Of a stretch of 64,000 nt of DNA, positions 45,741-59,835 are shown piece by piece; positions within the stretch are counted from its first letter, which is position 1, and the number at the start of each line of letters is the position of its first letter. The stretch is from Coffea arabica (Eukaryota; Streptophyta; Magnoliopsida; Gentianales; Rubiaceae). Under the pieces are notes generated by a model. That model was given only the letters and a program-made list of their open reading frames with translations, was not told the DNA's origin and ran no database searches. Made by a program: the position numbers and the translations under genes. The stretch lies in NCBI RefSeq assembly GCF_036785885.1, contig NC_092330.1, forward strand, positions 9,582,525-9,646,524, read 5' to 3'.

Positions 45741-48700
45741 ATGGATTCTGCAGCTATTACTTCTGTTTGCAGTAAATCCCTTTGCTCAACTCGCTCTACT
45801 CCTGTGAGTTCCACTCTTGTTTTTCTACCTTTCTTGTTATTTGTTTATTCCCAATTATGGTTTCCTTTAATGGGCTAGTTGCATGTTTTCTGCTGTTCTT
45901 AGGATCAGTTCTTTTTCCTTTTTCTTGGTTGGATTATTGAAATTGAGCTGTTTTTCGTTGTGAAAACTTGACCTTTTTTTTTTTTTTTTTTTTTTCTGAA
46001 AAGTAACATTTTCTTTAATCACATGAATGTTCGAGTAATAAATCAAGTCAAGGTTAATATTAGCACATTGGAGGTGATTTATTTAGTGCGGCAGAATGCA
46101 GCTTCATTAAATTGGTTGAAAAGTCTGTAATTTGAGCAAATTCATTAGAAGAGTTGTATTTAGTTTGGAACTTACGCATCAAGGAAAAGCATCGTTTGCG
46201 TTTTTGGCATATTAAATTTGTTTGGGACTGATATGATGCTGGTTCGCCTTGTTAGTTTACTTTTTATGTTTTTTCTTGGATCACACGAATTGACTTGATA
46301 GTGCTGCTGCTGCTGCTGCTTCATCTTAGGGTTTATTCCTGGGGACAACAAGAGGCATTAGGAGCTCCCAGTGTAGCTTCGTGGTAGGAAATAAGGTGCA
46401 GTTCCCTCGGCAGATTGCTCAAGCTTCTCGGCTTGTTTCTAAATCTGGAAAAAGTGGTGGGGCTCTTGCCACTACATGCCGTGCAGAGAAAATTCTGATA
46501 GCAAATCGTGGAGAAATTGCTGTTCGTGTCATTCGAACTGCACATGAAATGGGAATTCCTTGTGTAGCTGTTTACTCTACCATAGATAAGGATGCGCTTC
46601 ACGTTAAACTGGCTGATGAGTCAGTTTGCATTGGAGAAGCTCCCAGCAGTCAATCGTAAGTTCTTTTGATGAATGCTTACTTCGTTGTTTATCACATGAT
46701 TGAAAGAAAGAGTTGCTGATTTATTTTATTTTATCTTTATTTCTTTCCCGCTTACTGCTTATTATCATGACTGAATTTTCAACATGCTGGAAATAAAATG
46801 TGAACATACAAGTTCAATGCAAAATCAATGTCCATACTTTGCAAGTCATGATACCTTAAACCAAAAATCCTTGTGGCAGTGTATGTTCCATGGACTTTTC
46901 ACTTTACCCTGCTGTACCCATGATTGACCCTTCACTTTATGCTAGAGTAGCCATTTCTGTGGGACACCATAGCCGAGCCCAGGTGACATAGGTGATAGCT
47001 GCAGGTACTGCATAGATCATTAACCATCTTGAGCTTATTCATGTCCTTGTGAAAAACACTTCTATCGTTGTCCATTGATTATATATTAGCTTACTGTGTT
47101 CCACTCTAACCCCATTGCTTTCCTCAATGAGCTTTCCATTTTTGCTTAGAAAATGTAGAATAACACAGAAAATGTAGGAAGGTGTTATAGTCTACATTTC
47201 TCTTCCATCCCACCCTCCCTCCCGGGGACAACAAAAAAAGAATTTTGTGTTGAATCTCTACTTCTCTGCTCCACATGCTCCAAAAAAAGAATTTTCTTAT
47301 ATTGAGCTGAAAGTATAAAAGCTCTAGAGTTGTATATATGATGTTATGTGAGTCCATTTTCGACTGAGTGATGGAGGACCAACCAGCTCATGAACTAAAA
47401 ACTATAAGAAGAAACAATAAGGGTCCTGATGTTATGATTATATTGGAGTAAGCAACCATTTGTACGCTACAATGTTTTGATAGGATTTTCTTTGTTGAAG
47501 TCTTAATTTTCTGTTTTTCTTTCAGCCCAATTTAGAGGATTCTAACTCAAATCCGTCCTTATTTTGTTTACTCTGGCTATATGTTGTATAATACAATCCA
47601 TGAATGTGCAAGAATCTTAAGTTATGATGAAAGTGAAGAAGAGCGTTAACTTTTAGACCTCTTTAAATATATTTATAGGGGATATACAGTTTCAGAAGAT
47701 ATGAATGGGAGAGCGCATCAAAAAGAGAGAGAAATAGTAGATTGATTGTTTCCGTTTGTCTTTGATCAACTCCTAGATCTTGGCAATTCTCTTGATAGAG
47801 TTCTCAAGGATTTACCTCAGATGATCGTCAGATCTATTTTTACCCAATTGTTGATCCAAGTCCCAACTTGTCAAGTATTTGTACTACTTTGGGTCTGGGT
47901 CTCATCTCAACTGTGAATTCATGTTTGCAAATTAACTCTATCCAAAATTTGTCCTGAGCTTCGCATCATGATGAGCATTTTAGTTAGGGACCCTAGTGGT
48001 GTCCTGGAAAGTAGATTAAGTAGATTAATTATATAGATGATAACTGTTTTGGTGAAACCAGTTATGTTGTGTACGCATGCCTTGGCCAAGTCTGAATTGG
48101 GCCTGCACTTGGGGGTTTGTATTCAGAAAATATTTTGTCCATGCTTACAGCTTACGATCTTAGATGAGGTAGTGAATTAGTAAGTTTCAGCAGTTTTTGA
48201 CCAATTCCAAAGAAAGTCTTTGCAGTTTTTAGCCAATTCTTGCCTGATTTATTATTCATTTTTTCAGACTGCCAAATATGTGTGGGCAAAGTTGCTTCAT
48301 TGTCTTGTCTAGTTGTGTATGTGTATTGGGGATGTTCAGTAGGAGTATTGATTTCTTATTGTCTAAAGTACTTAGGCGTTATTCCTCATGCAATTTTTAG
48401 CTGATAATAATCCTTTGTGATCTGTATTTAAGTAAGCAAGTTAGATAAGCTGTATTTGAGATAATTTTTTTTGCCGGGGGGGGGATGGACTTTAGATGAT
48501 GATTTATCTAGACATGATTTAGGATTTGACACTCTGGTTTGTTTCTGATTTTGCTGTATATTTCATTATTTGGTTCTTTTGTTTCTTGTTTCAGTTGGTT
48601 TGTAAAGTGTCTGGCTGCCTAGTTGTCGGAACAACCCCATATTAACAGCCCCATGTAGTTAGCTTTAGCTGGATATTTGTCACACCATGTGTGGGTTTGG

Positions 48701-51700
48701 TCCTTGTCACAATGAATATGTGGGTGGTTGTATTTTTCTGTCATCTTTGCTGTCACAAAATACGAAGATCTAGAAAATTTAAGAATCAAAATCCTTCTCT
48801 CTTTAGCTGTGAAGCAATATCTCTTCTTTTCACCTTCCACTTCTGTGACTTCTTCTCACAATCTCTTCTGACTTCTATACCACTTTTATTTCTTAAATCT
48901 AGCTTCTCAAATTCCACCAAGCAAACTGCCTATTCTTGTATTACCTCTAGGAATTAGCAAAGCAATGAGTTGTAAACTGAAATTTAGAAGTCCAAAAAAT
49001 GCCTTGTGTATTACTTCAAAATGAAAATAGGCTTTGAAATGGTGAAGAAATGAACATGGGTGTCTATGATAGTTAGAAGCAGGTTCGTATCAGAAGCTCT
49101 GGAAGTCTGAAATGGAAGTCATTCGTATGCTATTGCTTGATTCACGGTACAGAACATATTTACTATGAGCGTGTAACACAGCATATTTGACCTGTCCTTT
49201 ACCTAATTACTTAAAAGGAGGTAAAACATTTCAGATAGCTCATGTGATACGCGGTTAGAGTTTCCAGTGGAAAGGTGTATTTGCCTTGGTAGATGCTACC
49301 TTAACTTTGGTATGCTGAAGATTTTCAGAAATGTGAGAGTGCTACTCCAAGGTGAGGATGTCTTGGGGGCTGAAGCTACAATTCTTTTAGGCATGCTCAT
49401 GATTTCACAAACAGGAAATACGACCTCGGGTGTACAGAAAACTGTACTCCCAACCTTAATTGAAGATTTAGAAATTTCTCTCAGAGGAATATTTTCTGAT
49501 TGACCACTTATTGGGACTTGGAGATGGTTCTTCTATAAATTTGTGACTGTCCTTTCTTTGAATTCCCAACCACCACCCTACTTGCTTGGCTCCATAAACC
49601 AAGAAAAGAACATTGTTTTATGGTTAAATCTAGACAAAGTACTGTAAACTGACTAATTCTATTTTGGTTTCTTTTTATTCAAAAAATAAAATTATTTCTG
49701 TAATTTAGAGATTTGGAATTTTGCAGTTTGCAAGATAAGTTAACACCTAAGATACAACTTGGTCCTATACATCAAAGACAAAAAAATGGCTTGCACAATG
49801 CTTAATGCAAGTGATTATACATGGATCAAATTCTCATTCCATTGCTGAATCCTGTTATCCTTCATCCATCTTGTTCGTCTGCATGTGGCAAGATGCACTT
49901 TATATCAGTCATGATCATATTAATGACTGCAGCAGAAAAAGTTGGTGCATGCTGAAATACACCCTGGTTTGTAGTCATTCACAGTTAATCTGTAGTTGAA
50001 GTTCAAACCAACTTCTTAGTCCAACCTATAAGGAAATTCCAAGAGATATGCTGTATCAGCAAGGTACTTCAATTTCCGATGAAGAAGCAGTTCCTAATTA
50101 CCTAGCTAGAATACTGTAAAATACTCAAGCAGCTGAAGAACTTTTTAATTGGTGAATCAAAGTATTAGTAGCAAAGTCTCCATCTAGCTTGCCTTTTAGT
50201 CACCTTTGCTTGGTGACAGGCAATTTTGAGTTGATTTAGTATTATCCCGCTAGACACGGCAAAATATGATATGACAACATATAAAGTTGGGACTTATAGA
50301 AGAAATATAAGATAAAGTTGATTTGCCTTCAGGGAGACTAAAAGATTGGTTTACTTGGATGAGTTTTAACTAATAGAACAGCTACTGAGGGTATGGTTAA
50401 GAATGGATGTGGAGAAAAATTATCACTTAAGGTTGACTAACAGGGTTGTCCTTTAATTGCGAGTCTGCCTTGTTTAACTGTACAAAGAATTTGGGGTTTT
50501 CTATTCTTAATGATCCAATATCACCTTCTACTTCATATGATTGGATATCACCTTCTATTGTAACCTCTTTGGCTTCCAAAGACCATGATTCTAGTACTGC
50601 AGTATAATCTTGCTGGTATTGTCATACTCATTTCCTTCATGATATCCTTGCAGGTACTTATTGATCCCAAATGTATTATCTGCTGCTATTAGTCGTGGAT
50701 GTACAATGCTGCATCCTGGATATGGTTTCCTAGCTGAGAATGCTGTTTTTGTTGAGATGTGCAGAGAACATGGAATCAATTTTATTGGGCCAAATGTAAG
50801 TTCTTAAGAAGATGGAAAGTGAAGTGTATTAAGTTTTGTCTTAATCTGGAATAAATTGTTTTAATTTGGAATGCTGATAATTCATGCTTTATGTTTTGAC
50901 AACCTCACATAATTGGATGAGAAAGATGGGACTTGGCAATAAATCTGATGATACTAAATCACCTTAGTGAAGTGGTTTTGTCGTAGGTGGCCTATATACT
51001 AAGAGAAATATTTTGTGCTTTAGTACTCATGATTAATTTGTTCAAACGAGCCCTTGTTAATGCTGGTAATATCTAAATGTAGCTTATGCTTTTAACCTAA
51101 AGGCTGTTTGTTGCTGTACTAATCATACTCTCTTAAGGTGTTTAACCAATTGATTCCTTTTACCATGCTCAACTTGAGGAATCACGTTCTTCAGATGGTA
51201 CAGATGTCAAACATCCAGGAAAAAGGTTGGCACTCTAGTAGAATAGACTGCTGCACGTAATGGTGTGTTCTTTAAATACTGACTCATTGTAGCTTAACCA
51301 GTTGATGCCTTTTACTACACGCAACCTCAGGTAATCGTGTTCTTCAGATGGCATAAGCGTGAAATCTAGTAAAAGGGGTGGTAATTTAGTAGAATAGACT
51401 GCTGCTCCTAATGCTTTGTTTTTTTAGCAGCAACTCCCTTGCGATGCTAAATACATTGCTGCTAAGTATGATGACAAAGGCATCATGAATTACTCAGAAG
51501 AAGCGTCAATCCAAGGCACGAGACAAAAGGGAAGGAGCTTAGTGAAAAATTTTAAAATAAAATAAGGAAGGAAATAGACTTAATAAAATTAACATCCTTG
51601 GCAGTTTTTCTTTTCCAGATCTAACAAGCAATAGGCATTTCTAGATGTACAAACTCAGACTGGCCCCTATTTGTCTATTTTTAGTAGCAGAGATGTCTTA

Positions 51701-54700
51701 AGGATGGATTTCAACATCTATGCTGTTGTGTGCAGTTCACTGTGAATACTCTTTTTGTGTTTACATTATAAATTGTACCTTTTATGGCCTCTCATTTAGA
51801 TTTTTACAATGCATCTAAAATAGCTTCTTCAGAAATCTCTGCCCAGGCCTTTTCTAGAGGATTAGATTGCTTATTCCAAAGTGTCTTGCAGCCTGACAGT
51901 ATCCGAGTCATGGGTGACAAATCAACAGCAAGAGATACAATGAAGAATGCCGGTGTTCCAACTGTACCAGGAAGTGATGGATTGTTACAGGTATTTGGTT
52001 TGAGTGCCATTTCTTGCTTTAAAATGATAGGTTATATTTATTTATAACATAAGTAGCAGTATTACCATTTACATCTCTTTGAACCTCAAATAAATTTTTG
52101 TTGTGGTAGAGTACTGAAGAAGCAGTGAGGCTCGCTGCAGGGATTGGTTACCCTGTAATGATCAAGGTAATCCTATACTTTAACTTTTCAGATGCACAAT
52201 TATGTGCATGTATGTAGCGCCCTATCTCTGCGTGTTTGTGTACATATTTATATACATATACCTGTTTGTAGATGTATGCAAATTAGAAGATGAATTCATG
52301 AGTATTTGTGAGATTTTTTAAGTCATAAATCACTGCAAGTGAAAAAAATTCCAGAGTATAAAGATGCAGCAATGGTTGACTGACTTGCACCTGTTACTGC
52401 ATTAATAACTTGATGATTTCTTTCTTGGGACTACAGATACTGCATTTAGGATGTGCTTATCTGTTCTTTTGCGTCTTTTACTATTGACCTATTGTATGGT
52501 AATATCAACTGTAGAAGTTAATCCTATTAGAAATTTGGATTCAACTGAGCACAGCTTGAGAAAAGCCCTATCCTGTACCATCTGCTATCAACTAACTGAG
52601 ACCAAACCTATACTAAAACTATTTTCGTGTTTCTTGTGAGATTGTGAATCAAATACACATCCTCTAAGTTGTCAGATTATGTTTTTGCGTGCCAGCATAC
52701 TTGCTGATGTACTCATGGAAAGAAACAAAAGACTTCCGCAATAGAGTAAAAAAGCAGTGTCATTTTTTCCTTATGTATAAAACCAGAAGCTTCAGAATTT
52801 ATCAAGCTTTAGCAGATTGCGTTGAAAGAATTACATGTGGAATAAATGTAAATATTGAATACCTAGAACACTTAGAATGCAACATTGTTGATTCCCTGGA
52901 GTTGAAATTTTTTGCCCTAAATGGTTATGAGATGCATGTTTAAGTGAAATGAATTGCAAATGCATGTAAAGTCTTTGAGCATGACTTCTTTGTACATTAT
53001 GCTTGAAGGCTACAGCTGGTGGTGGTGGAAGAGGAATGCGTCTTGCTAAAGAGCCTGATGAGTTTGTAAAGTTATTGCAGGTACTTTCATACATTGATTT
53101 TGCTTGAAACATGCTTATGGTTAAGCACAAGAAAGTGTAGTCTCCAGTTTTGGTGACTTAATTGAAAGATTCTGTGTGCTTGCCACTGGCTGAGCAACAT
53201 TGAGCTAATTGTACCACACATCATTTGATACACTTGACTTGGTTTCATTCAGCATAGTTTTCATCATATATTTAGTGAAACAATAACACTTGGGATTTTT
53301 AGTTTGAGTGTGTTATTAGAAGTTAGCCATTGTATGATCTAATTAATTTTATATGTCTAACTAATTGATTTAATAAATCATTGCACCCCTGCATAGAGGT
53401 CCTGGCTCCTCTTTTGATGCATACTAACCCAATATGTGGTTCTTAGAGATGTCATTGTGCAAGTAGTTTTCTTAATGTTTGAAGTGGAAATTGAAGTGCT
53501 GTCTGTTAACCTGTAGACTGTTCACAAAAGATTCAATCTTGAAGTGCAATATATATTTTCTGACAGAAGGAGCATCTACCATCATATGTCAAAAATTTCA
53601 CCTTTAAAGATATTATTTTCAGTTCTGCATCCTGCAAATTGCTGTGTTGTTAGTTGTTATCCTTCACTTGGTATTGTCAGATTTTTCTTTCTTGCAATAG
53701 TCTTTGCTTATTTTCTGTTCTAATTGATGAAGCTCTGAATTTCAGAGTTCATGCAAATGCGCAAAAATATAGGCACACTGATTTTGTTCTTCTGGCAGAG
53801 CATCTTTGACTTTGTTGATAGGTAGCTGTTATCGGGTTTGTAATTGAGCCCTCATCTATTTTTGGGATTGGTTTTTCTGGTCTGACAGCAAGCTAAGAGC
53901 GAGGCTGCAGCTGCATTTGGCAATGATGGTGTTTATCTGGAAAAGTACATTCAGAATCCAAGGCACATTGAATTTCAGGTACTATCATTTGATTTAATTT
54001 TCTTAAATTGTCATTCATTAAGATCTTGAGCGTAGATCTGAAATTATAATAACCTGGTTAAATAAAGAATATGTTGTGTTCTTTACTATTATTGCTCATG
54101 CTTCGTGAGAATGAAGCTAAGGTAGATGGACCTGATGCCCATGGATGCAAGTTTTTCTGCATTACAATGTCAACCCTTTTAAGGGCATTGGAGCTTATCG
54201 AATTATCACTGGTGGAATTATTCAAGTTAGAGTGTTGAATAAACTTGATAGAGCATATAGTACAACCAATCCTGTAAATGTTGTTAGATAATTAGTTTTT
54301 TGTAAGCTTAATTACCTAATTGAATTGCACTAAAATGAACATCTTGGTAATACTTTTAGTAATGAAGTTTCGTGGGGCTAACAGAACAGAATGCTGAATA
54401 ATGTGGCACATGTGATTGCTAATCAGCCCGAAGCGTGGTTATCCAATCCACCTCTATTTTTATATTCCCTATAATTGCTTTGCAACTTATCTAATGAAGT
54501 TTATACTTGAAGAAGAAGAATATTTGCAGCTAAGAGGGACAAACAAAGTGCACATGCCTCCTGTCATGGAATAAAGGAAGCCCTCTCAGTATAGCCTGAC
54601 AAAGAATTCCTCAAAACCTCAAATTTGCTATAGTCCAGACCAAAGTGGAGCAGCCTTAGGTTTGCTACTAGTCTTGCCCTGTAAAAGAGCACATGTTACT

Positions 54701-57700
54701 GGTCATATCCACTTACTGTTCAAAAGTGTGTTAATAGTATTATCCAAAGGATATAGGGTATCTTTCATAGAACAACAGGAAGTTGGGGAAACAACATCTG
54801 ATGGTTTATAGTTCTTCCTAGAGGATATGAAGGGATAGATAATGTTTTAACACCTGTGGTATCTGAAGCATGAGAGAACTTTGAGATGCTTCAAATCTCA
54901 AGGAATGGTTAGTTTTCATATTTTAAAAATGTATATTTCATGGTATCATCCAAAATAGAAGTTACGCAGAAATGCATCTAAAGATCTAAGCTATACAGAG
55001 GAAGAAAAGGCTTGTAAAAACTCTCTTAACTTTGCTTCCAACTAGTAAGTAACATGCTTTAGTTATTTTGGTGATTCATTTGCTGTTCAAATATGCTATT
55101 CCATGCATTTTTCCAAATGGAAATGGTCTTTTGCACTGATACGAGCTCCAAACTACATGGAGATTTATCAAAGTTACAAGGCTTGAAATCATATTAACAA
55201 ACTAATTGTAGCATAGGTATATTAGTCCAGTTAACCGGATTTCCATTTCAATCAAATTGTTGCACTTGATCGCGAGATTTGGACTTCATGTAAATTGCCC
55301 AATAAGATTTGAGGTTATGGTGCCACAAAATAGAGGTGTTCTGTCATTTCTCTCATCGGCAAGATAATCATGGCACTAGCTACTGCTGACTATTGTTGTG
55401 TCTTCGCTGTCTCTTTTTAATCAGAAAGCTAATAAAAAAATAACAAAAACTGATCGTTGCTTGTTTTCTGAATCTTATTGGCTCTTTATCAGTCTATGAT
55501 GCAGGGTTTTTATTTCGGTTTTACGTTGTACTAAGGTCACTGCAAAGGGCCTGCAGTGACTTCTTTTTTAACCTGGCGTAGTAGCAAGATCATTATTATT
55601 CTCATCTCCATAAGAACCTGCAGTGTATCTTGACTGAAGCATATTTAATTTTTTTGCTTGTGAAAACATAGTTTTATCTCTCCTCTTGTCTGTATTCCAT
55701 TTTCATTGATTAAGTAAATAATTTTTAAGTGGTTGTAGAACTATAAGCCCAAAAAAATAAAAAAGATCCCATTTCTTTTGATTTATGTCATATGCTGCAG
55801 TTAATAAAATGTTAGATTCACATGAATTTGTCTTTTTGTTTTCCAGGTTTTGGCAGACAAGTATGGAAATGTTGTGCACTTTGGAGAACGTGATTGCAGT
55901 ATCCAGGTAATTTTGCTGTATGTTTGTTAATGTGAGGCTAAAAATATCAACTGGAGCTGTCCAAAGAAAGATCTAAGGTTTGCAAACTCAAGACCTTAGT
56001 TTTTGTGGAAAGGGTTTTAGTTACCAACATTCCATCGTCCAAATTAACCTGCAATTTTTATTTTTTTAATTTTTTTTTTTTTTATCAGGGGAAGGGTGGG
56101 ATAGAAGCAGGTAAGGGAGGATTTGACCCTAGGTCCTCTAATTCCTAGGGCCTCAATATTAGCTGCTAGACCAAGGCCTACTCAGCTCCTGCAATGTTTA
56201 GTTTAATGCAAATACTTTCATAATCTGGTGTCCTCATATTTCATTTCACTTTCCAGAAAAACTCAAAACTGATAAATCCATCATTGAACTGTGTGTTACA
56301 TATCTGCACAATCAAGCTGTAGCTCTAAGAACTTAAGTAAAGCCAGCTAATTTTTAAGTTTCAGTATTGCAGCGTTAGTATGTAACCAAAATTTTAACTA
56401 TTATGGTTCCTTTTTTCATCAAACCATTTTTTTCTTTTTTTTTTCTTAATAATATTAACCTATGGGTGCATCTAAGTTTTGTGGACTTTTTTTGTGTGCA
56501 TAGCTTAGTTCATTTCTACTTTTGTTGGTATAATGGAAATTAAGTGAAATCTGGACAAGTTTGCTTCTTGGCAAAATGGTTTTTCTGCTGACGTTTCTTG
56601 AAATCTAGTTTTATGTACTTTGGTCCTAAACTAACATAGCTAGTTGGAGGAATGAGTGCAACTAAGTATTTGTGTATTTATGCAGAGAAGAAACCAGAAG
56701 CTGCTTGAAGAAGCACCCTCTCCTGCATTGACACCAGAGTTACGGAAAGCCATGGGTGATGCAGCAGTTGCTGCAGCTGCCTCTATTGGTTACATAGGCG
56801 TTGGTACTGTCGAGTTCCTTTTGGATGAAAGGGGTTCCTTCTATTTTATGGAGATGAATACTCGAATTCAGGTGGGAAAAGGCACTTCGGCATTTTATCA
56901 AATTTGTACTGAAGTATTATATTAGGGAATTGTATGATATATTTTAAATTAAACATAGGTGGAGCACCCAGTGACAGAAATGATTTCTTCTGTGGACCTG
57001 ATTGAAGAACAAATTCGTGTGGCTATGGGAGAGAAGCTTCGTTACAAGCAGGCACGAGTTACAAATACAGAAAGTATAATACATAAGACTCAGTACTTAT
57101 TCCCACTTAATGTTTTTCATTGTGTACAGGAGGATATTGTGTTGAGAGGACACTCAATTGAATGTCGTATAAATGCAGAAGATGCTTTCAAAAACTTCCG
57201 ACCTGGGCCTGGTAGGGATTTTCTTAAGTTTAGATGCACTTATGTTGAATAATTTTGCTCACCAAATGAACTTTGTTTGAAGCGAAACAGTAGTAATAAG
57301 CTTTATGGAGTCTTTCCCAGTTTAAGACTTCTAGGAGTCATTAGGTTTTCCCATTCTTAGCCTACCTTCTGATGATCCAACTGAAAGCCTATTTTGCATC
57401 TGTAATTTTTCAATTGTTAGGATATGGTTTGTACCATTAGCTGCTGATGGATGTTATATATATGTGGAAGAATTGGGAAATATCAATTTGATGAATCATT
57501 CAGTAGAATGTTGTTATTTTGCTTTATTGTTTGTCACTGGGGTTCAATCATTCTAGTTGTTAAATGTGGCAAGTATTCTTATATAAGATAAATACTTTTG
57601 TCCTGACTGGTTGTTTAGTTTGTGTTCAACATTTGTTAAATTAAGGGAAGCTCAGAAAAATTGATGCGCATATCTATTAAAAACAGGGAGAATAACTGCA

Positions 57701-59835
57701 TATTTGCCAGCTGGAGGTCCATTTGTGCGAATGGATAGCCATGTTTATCCTGATTATGTGGTTCCACCAAGCTACGATTCCCTGCTTGGAAAGGTTAGTC
57801 AACAAATATCATGTATTTGTATTTAAATGCAATATGGTTTCTTTTTTCCTTGTCTTTCCTTTTTTTCTCCTGCTTACAACTTCCATGACTTCTGTGATGA
57901 ATGATACGTCTATAAGAATATGAATATTGGATGCACAACAACCCAAAGTTTGATACATTTCACTCTATGTGAGATACTGCAAGACCATAGAAATGGGCTT
58001 AAAGCATACCTATTGATTTGTATATTCTGTGGGCTTCAAACGGGTGAACTAGGTTAAACTGGTGTGCAGATAAAATTTTAAATTGAAATATGGGGATTTC
58101 TGTAATTCTTTGGGTAATTAATGAGCTATTTATGGAAATTCCCTGATCAAAATTTGTATTAAGTTGATGAGATGTGAAAAATGAATGTTGGTATCATTTT
58201 GTGCCTATATCACTTTGCATTTCTCTATGGAAAAAATGATGGAGCCTAAAACTTCTAAAGGACCTTGGCTCCAGTGAAAAGGTACTAAAAGTGGACATAT
58301 AGTTACCATAGCATGCTTATAATGCTATATGCCATAGCAATGGCATAACATTTCCCGATTTACTTGGGGATAATTTTTGCATGTATGGGAGTGCTTGAAT
58401 GGACGTTTTAGTTTTTGAGATTTGCAGTAAGCATTTATTATTCATTTTTTGGGATGCTGTGGGGCATGATATTATAGAAACATGATCTGTGGTAGCTATA
58501 TGGAGATTATATGGTTATGTATTGTACTTCAGCTGACTGTCATCTTCACCTTCATTTTCCATGATAGCCCTATCCCATAATATTAATGTTGCTTGATGTG
58601 AATTTAGCTTATCGTATGGGCTCCAACAAGAGAGAAGGCAATTGAACGCATGAAAAGGGCTCTTGATGACACAGTCATCACAGGTGAGATGGGATCCTCC
58701 AGCTTATTTTTCTTCCCTTGCCCGGATTGGCAAATCATTTTTCCATCATCAAATGAATTTGGTTGAAAAGTTTGCCTTTCCTAGATTAACACATTCACTA
58801 TAAGCCAAGAAAATGGAGGAACAAATGACTAAACAGGAACGGGATATTTGGACTTCAACATGGTCCTATCCTGTCTCTATATTCAGTTTCTTTCACTTCT
58901 ACCTGATTGTTATTTCTCAGAACCAAAAGTTGAGATTGACCATCACTGGTTTCCATAGACATGGTTGAGCAATTTTGCTGGTGGTCCCATAAGTTTCAAA
59001 TTTGGGATACTGTTTGATCGACCTCTGGAGTTATCAAATAACTGTACTCTCTTTTATTTCCATTAACTCTAGAGTTCTAACATATGAACTGTCCTTTTCC
59101 CAGGGGTGCCAACTACAATTGATTACCACAAACTTATCCTGGACATTGAGGTAGGCAAAAATTGGATGAAGTGATTGTGCTCTATTATTTTTTTATCTGG
59201 AGTTTGTAGGTGTGTTGTTGTTAACTGAAATTTTCATGTTGCCAATGCAGGATTTTAGGAATGGAAAAGTAGACACTGCTTTTATTCCTAAGCATGAGCA
59301 GGAATTGGCTGCAGTAAGATCTTGAGATACTCGTATTCGATAGTTTTAACATTTTGTTTCCCCAAATTTTAGTCAATCCCCCCACCCCCACCCCCCACAT
59401 CATGGTTAAGCACTGCACATTTTCATGCATAGAGAAGGCAAACCTAGAAAAAGACGCTGCCTTCTTTTGGTGTGTGAAATGGTCAATTGGACATGTGCCT
59501 CATGCGGTGCTTCCATGTGAAAGTACCTTTTTTGGAACTTATCGTCGAGGTGATATTATTAATCATTAGTAGCACTAGAGATGGGGCCAGAAGCTGATTG
59601 TGCATTTCTACGTCAAAGTGGCAAATCTATTCTTGATCTTAGAGTGGATAATGTCTTAAGAATTTGAGCTGTGACCTAGCATAACCTACTTGAGCTCTAT
59701 TATAGCAGTCCAGTCATGTTCTATCACTCTAATTTTGGTTGTTGCTTCCAATCTTTCTGACTGGATTGCCTTTTGCAGCCCCAGCAAATTGTACCAGCTA
59801 CCTCGGTGAAGGAGTTGGCGAAGGCAGCTGCCTGA
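45741..59835 (+). CDS. CAC2: Plastid biotin carboxylase subunit of acetyl-CoA carboxylase
   Basis: The enzyme carboxylates biotin on the carrier subunit with ATP and bicarbonate, the first half-reaction of plastid acetyl-CoA carboxylase in fatty-acid synthesis. Sixteen exons join without a break: 45741-45803, 46330-46655, 50654-50795, 51892-51990, 52110-52166, 53009-53080, 53889-53978, 55847-55906, 56686-56871, 56959-57051, 57130-57211, 57687-57793, 58608-58683, 59104-59150, 59251-59313 and 59779-59835, giving 539 residues, the usual length. Residues 1 to about 71 are a serine-rich, acid-poor plastid transit peptide; the carboxylase starts at [15 protein letters not shown]. The ATP-grasp glycine loop GGGGRGMR is at 233-240, RRNQK at 304-308 and MNTRIQVEHPVTE at 360-372. 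All splice sites are GT-AG except exon 10 to 11, which is GC-AG. Intron 2 is 4.0 kb. The start is the only ATG preceding a transit-like sequence. Confidence 0.96.
46303..46320. repeat. (GCT)6 microsatellite in intron 1
   Basis: Six perfect GCT units nine bases before the exon 2 start, in the polypyrimidine/acceptor zone of intron 1 of the biotin carboxylase gene. Confidence 0.9.
46656..50653. other. Intron 2 of CAC2 (4.0 kb), no embedded gene
   Basis: The longest intron of the gene. Several short open frames are present but none has a recognisable domain. No transposon ends were identified. A G-run lies at 48477-48484. Confidence 0.6.
51141..51418. repeat. Diverged direct duplication in intron 3 of CAC2
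   Basis: Copies at about 51141-51267 and 51293-51418, offset about 152 bp. Both carry TTAACCA-TTGAT-CCTTTTAC, GTTCTTCAGATGG and TAGAATAGACTGCTGC in the same order. Confidence 0.8.
53979..55846. other. Intron 7 of CAC2 (1.9 kb), no embedded gene
   Basis: No conserved coding sequence or transposon termini were recognised in this intron. Confidence 0.55.
57052..57129 (+). other. GC-AG intron (intron 10 of CAC2)
   Basis: Exon 10 must end at ...AAGCAG because the protein is conserved directly across to GAGGATATTGTG in exon 11. The intron therefore begins GCACGA rather than GT and ends TGTACAG. It is 78 bp long, a multiple of three, and has no stop in the reading frame, so an unspliced transcript would add 26 residues. 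No usable GT donor nearby preserves the conserved sequence. Confidence 0.8.

Noticed and set aside
48477..48484. G-run in intron 2 of CAC2 as a G-quadruplex
   Set aside because: It is a single run of eight G without the further G-tracts needed.
57052..57129. Reading through exon 10 to exon 11 as one exon
   Set aside because: The frame is open, but the 26 residues would interrupt a strictly conserved stretch of biotin carboxylases, and the segment ends in a good acceptor (TGTACAG). Treating it as an intron is the better model.
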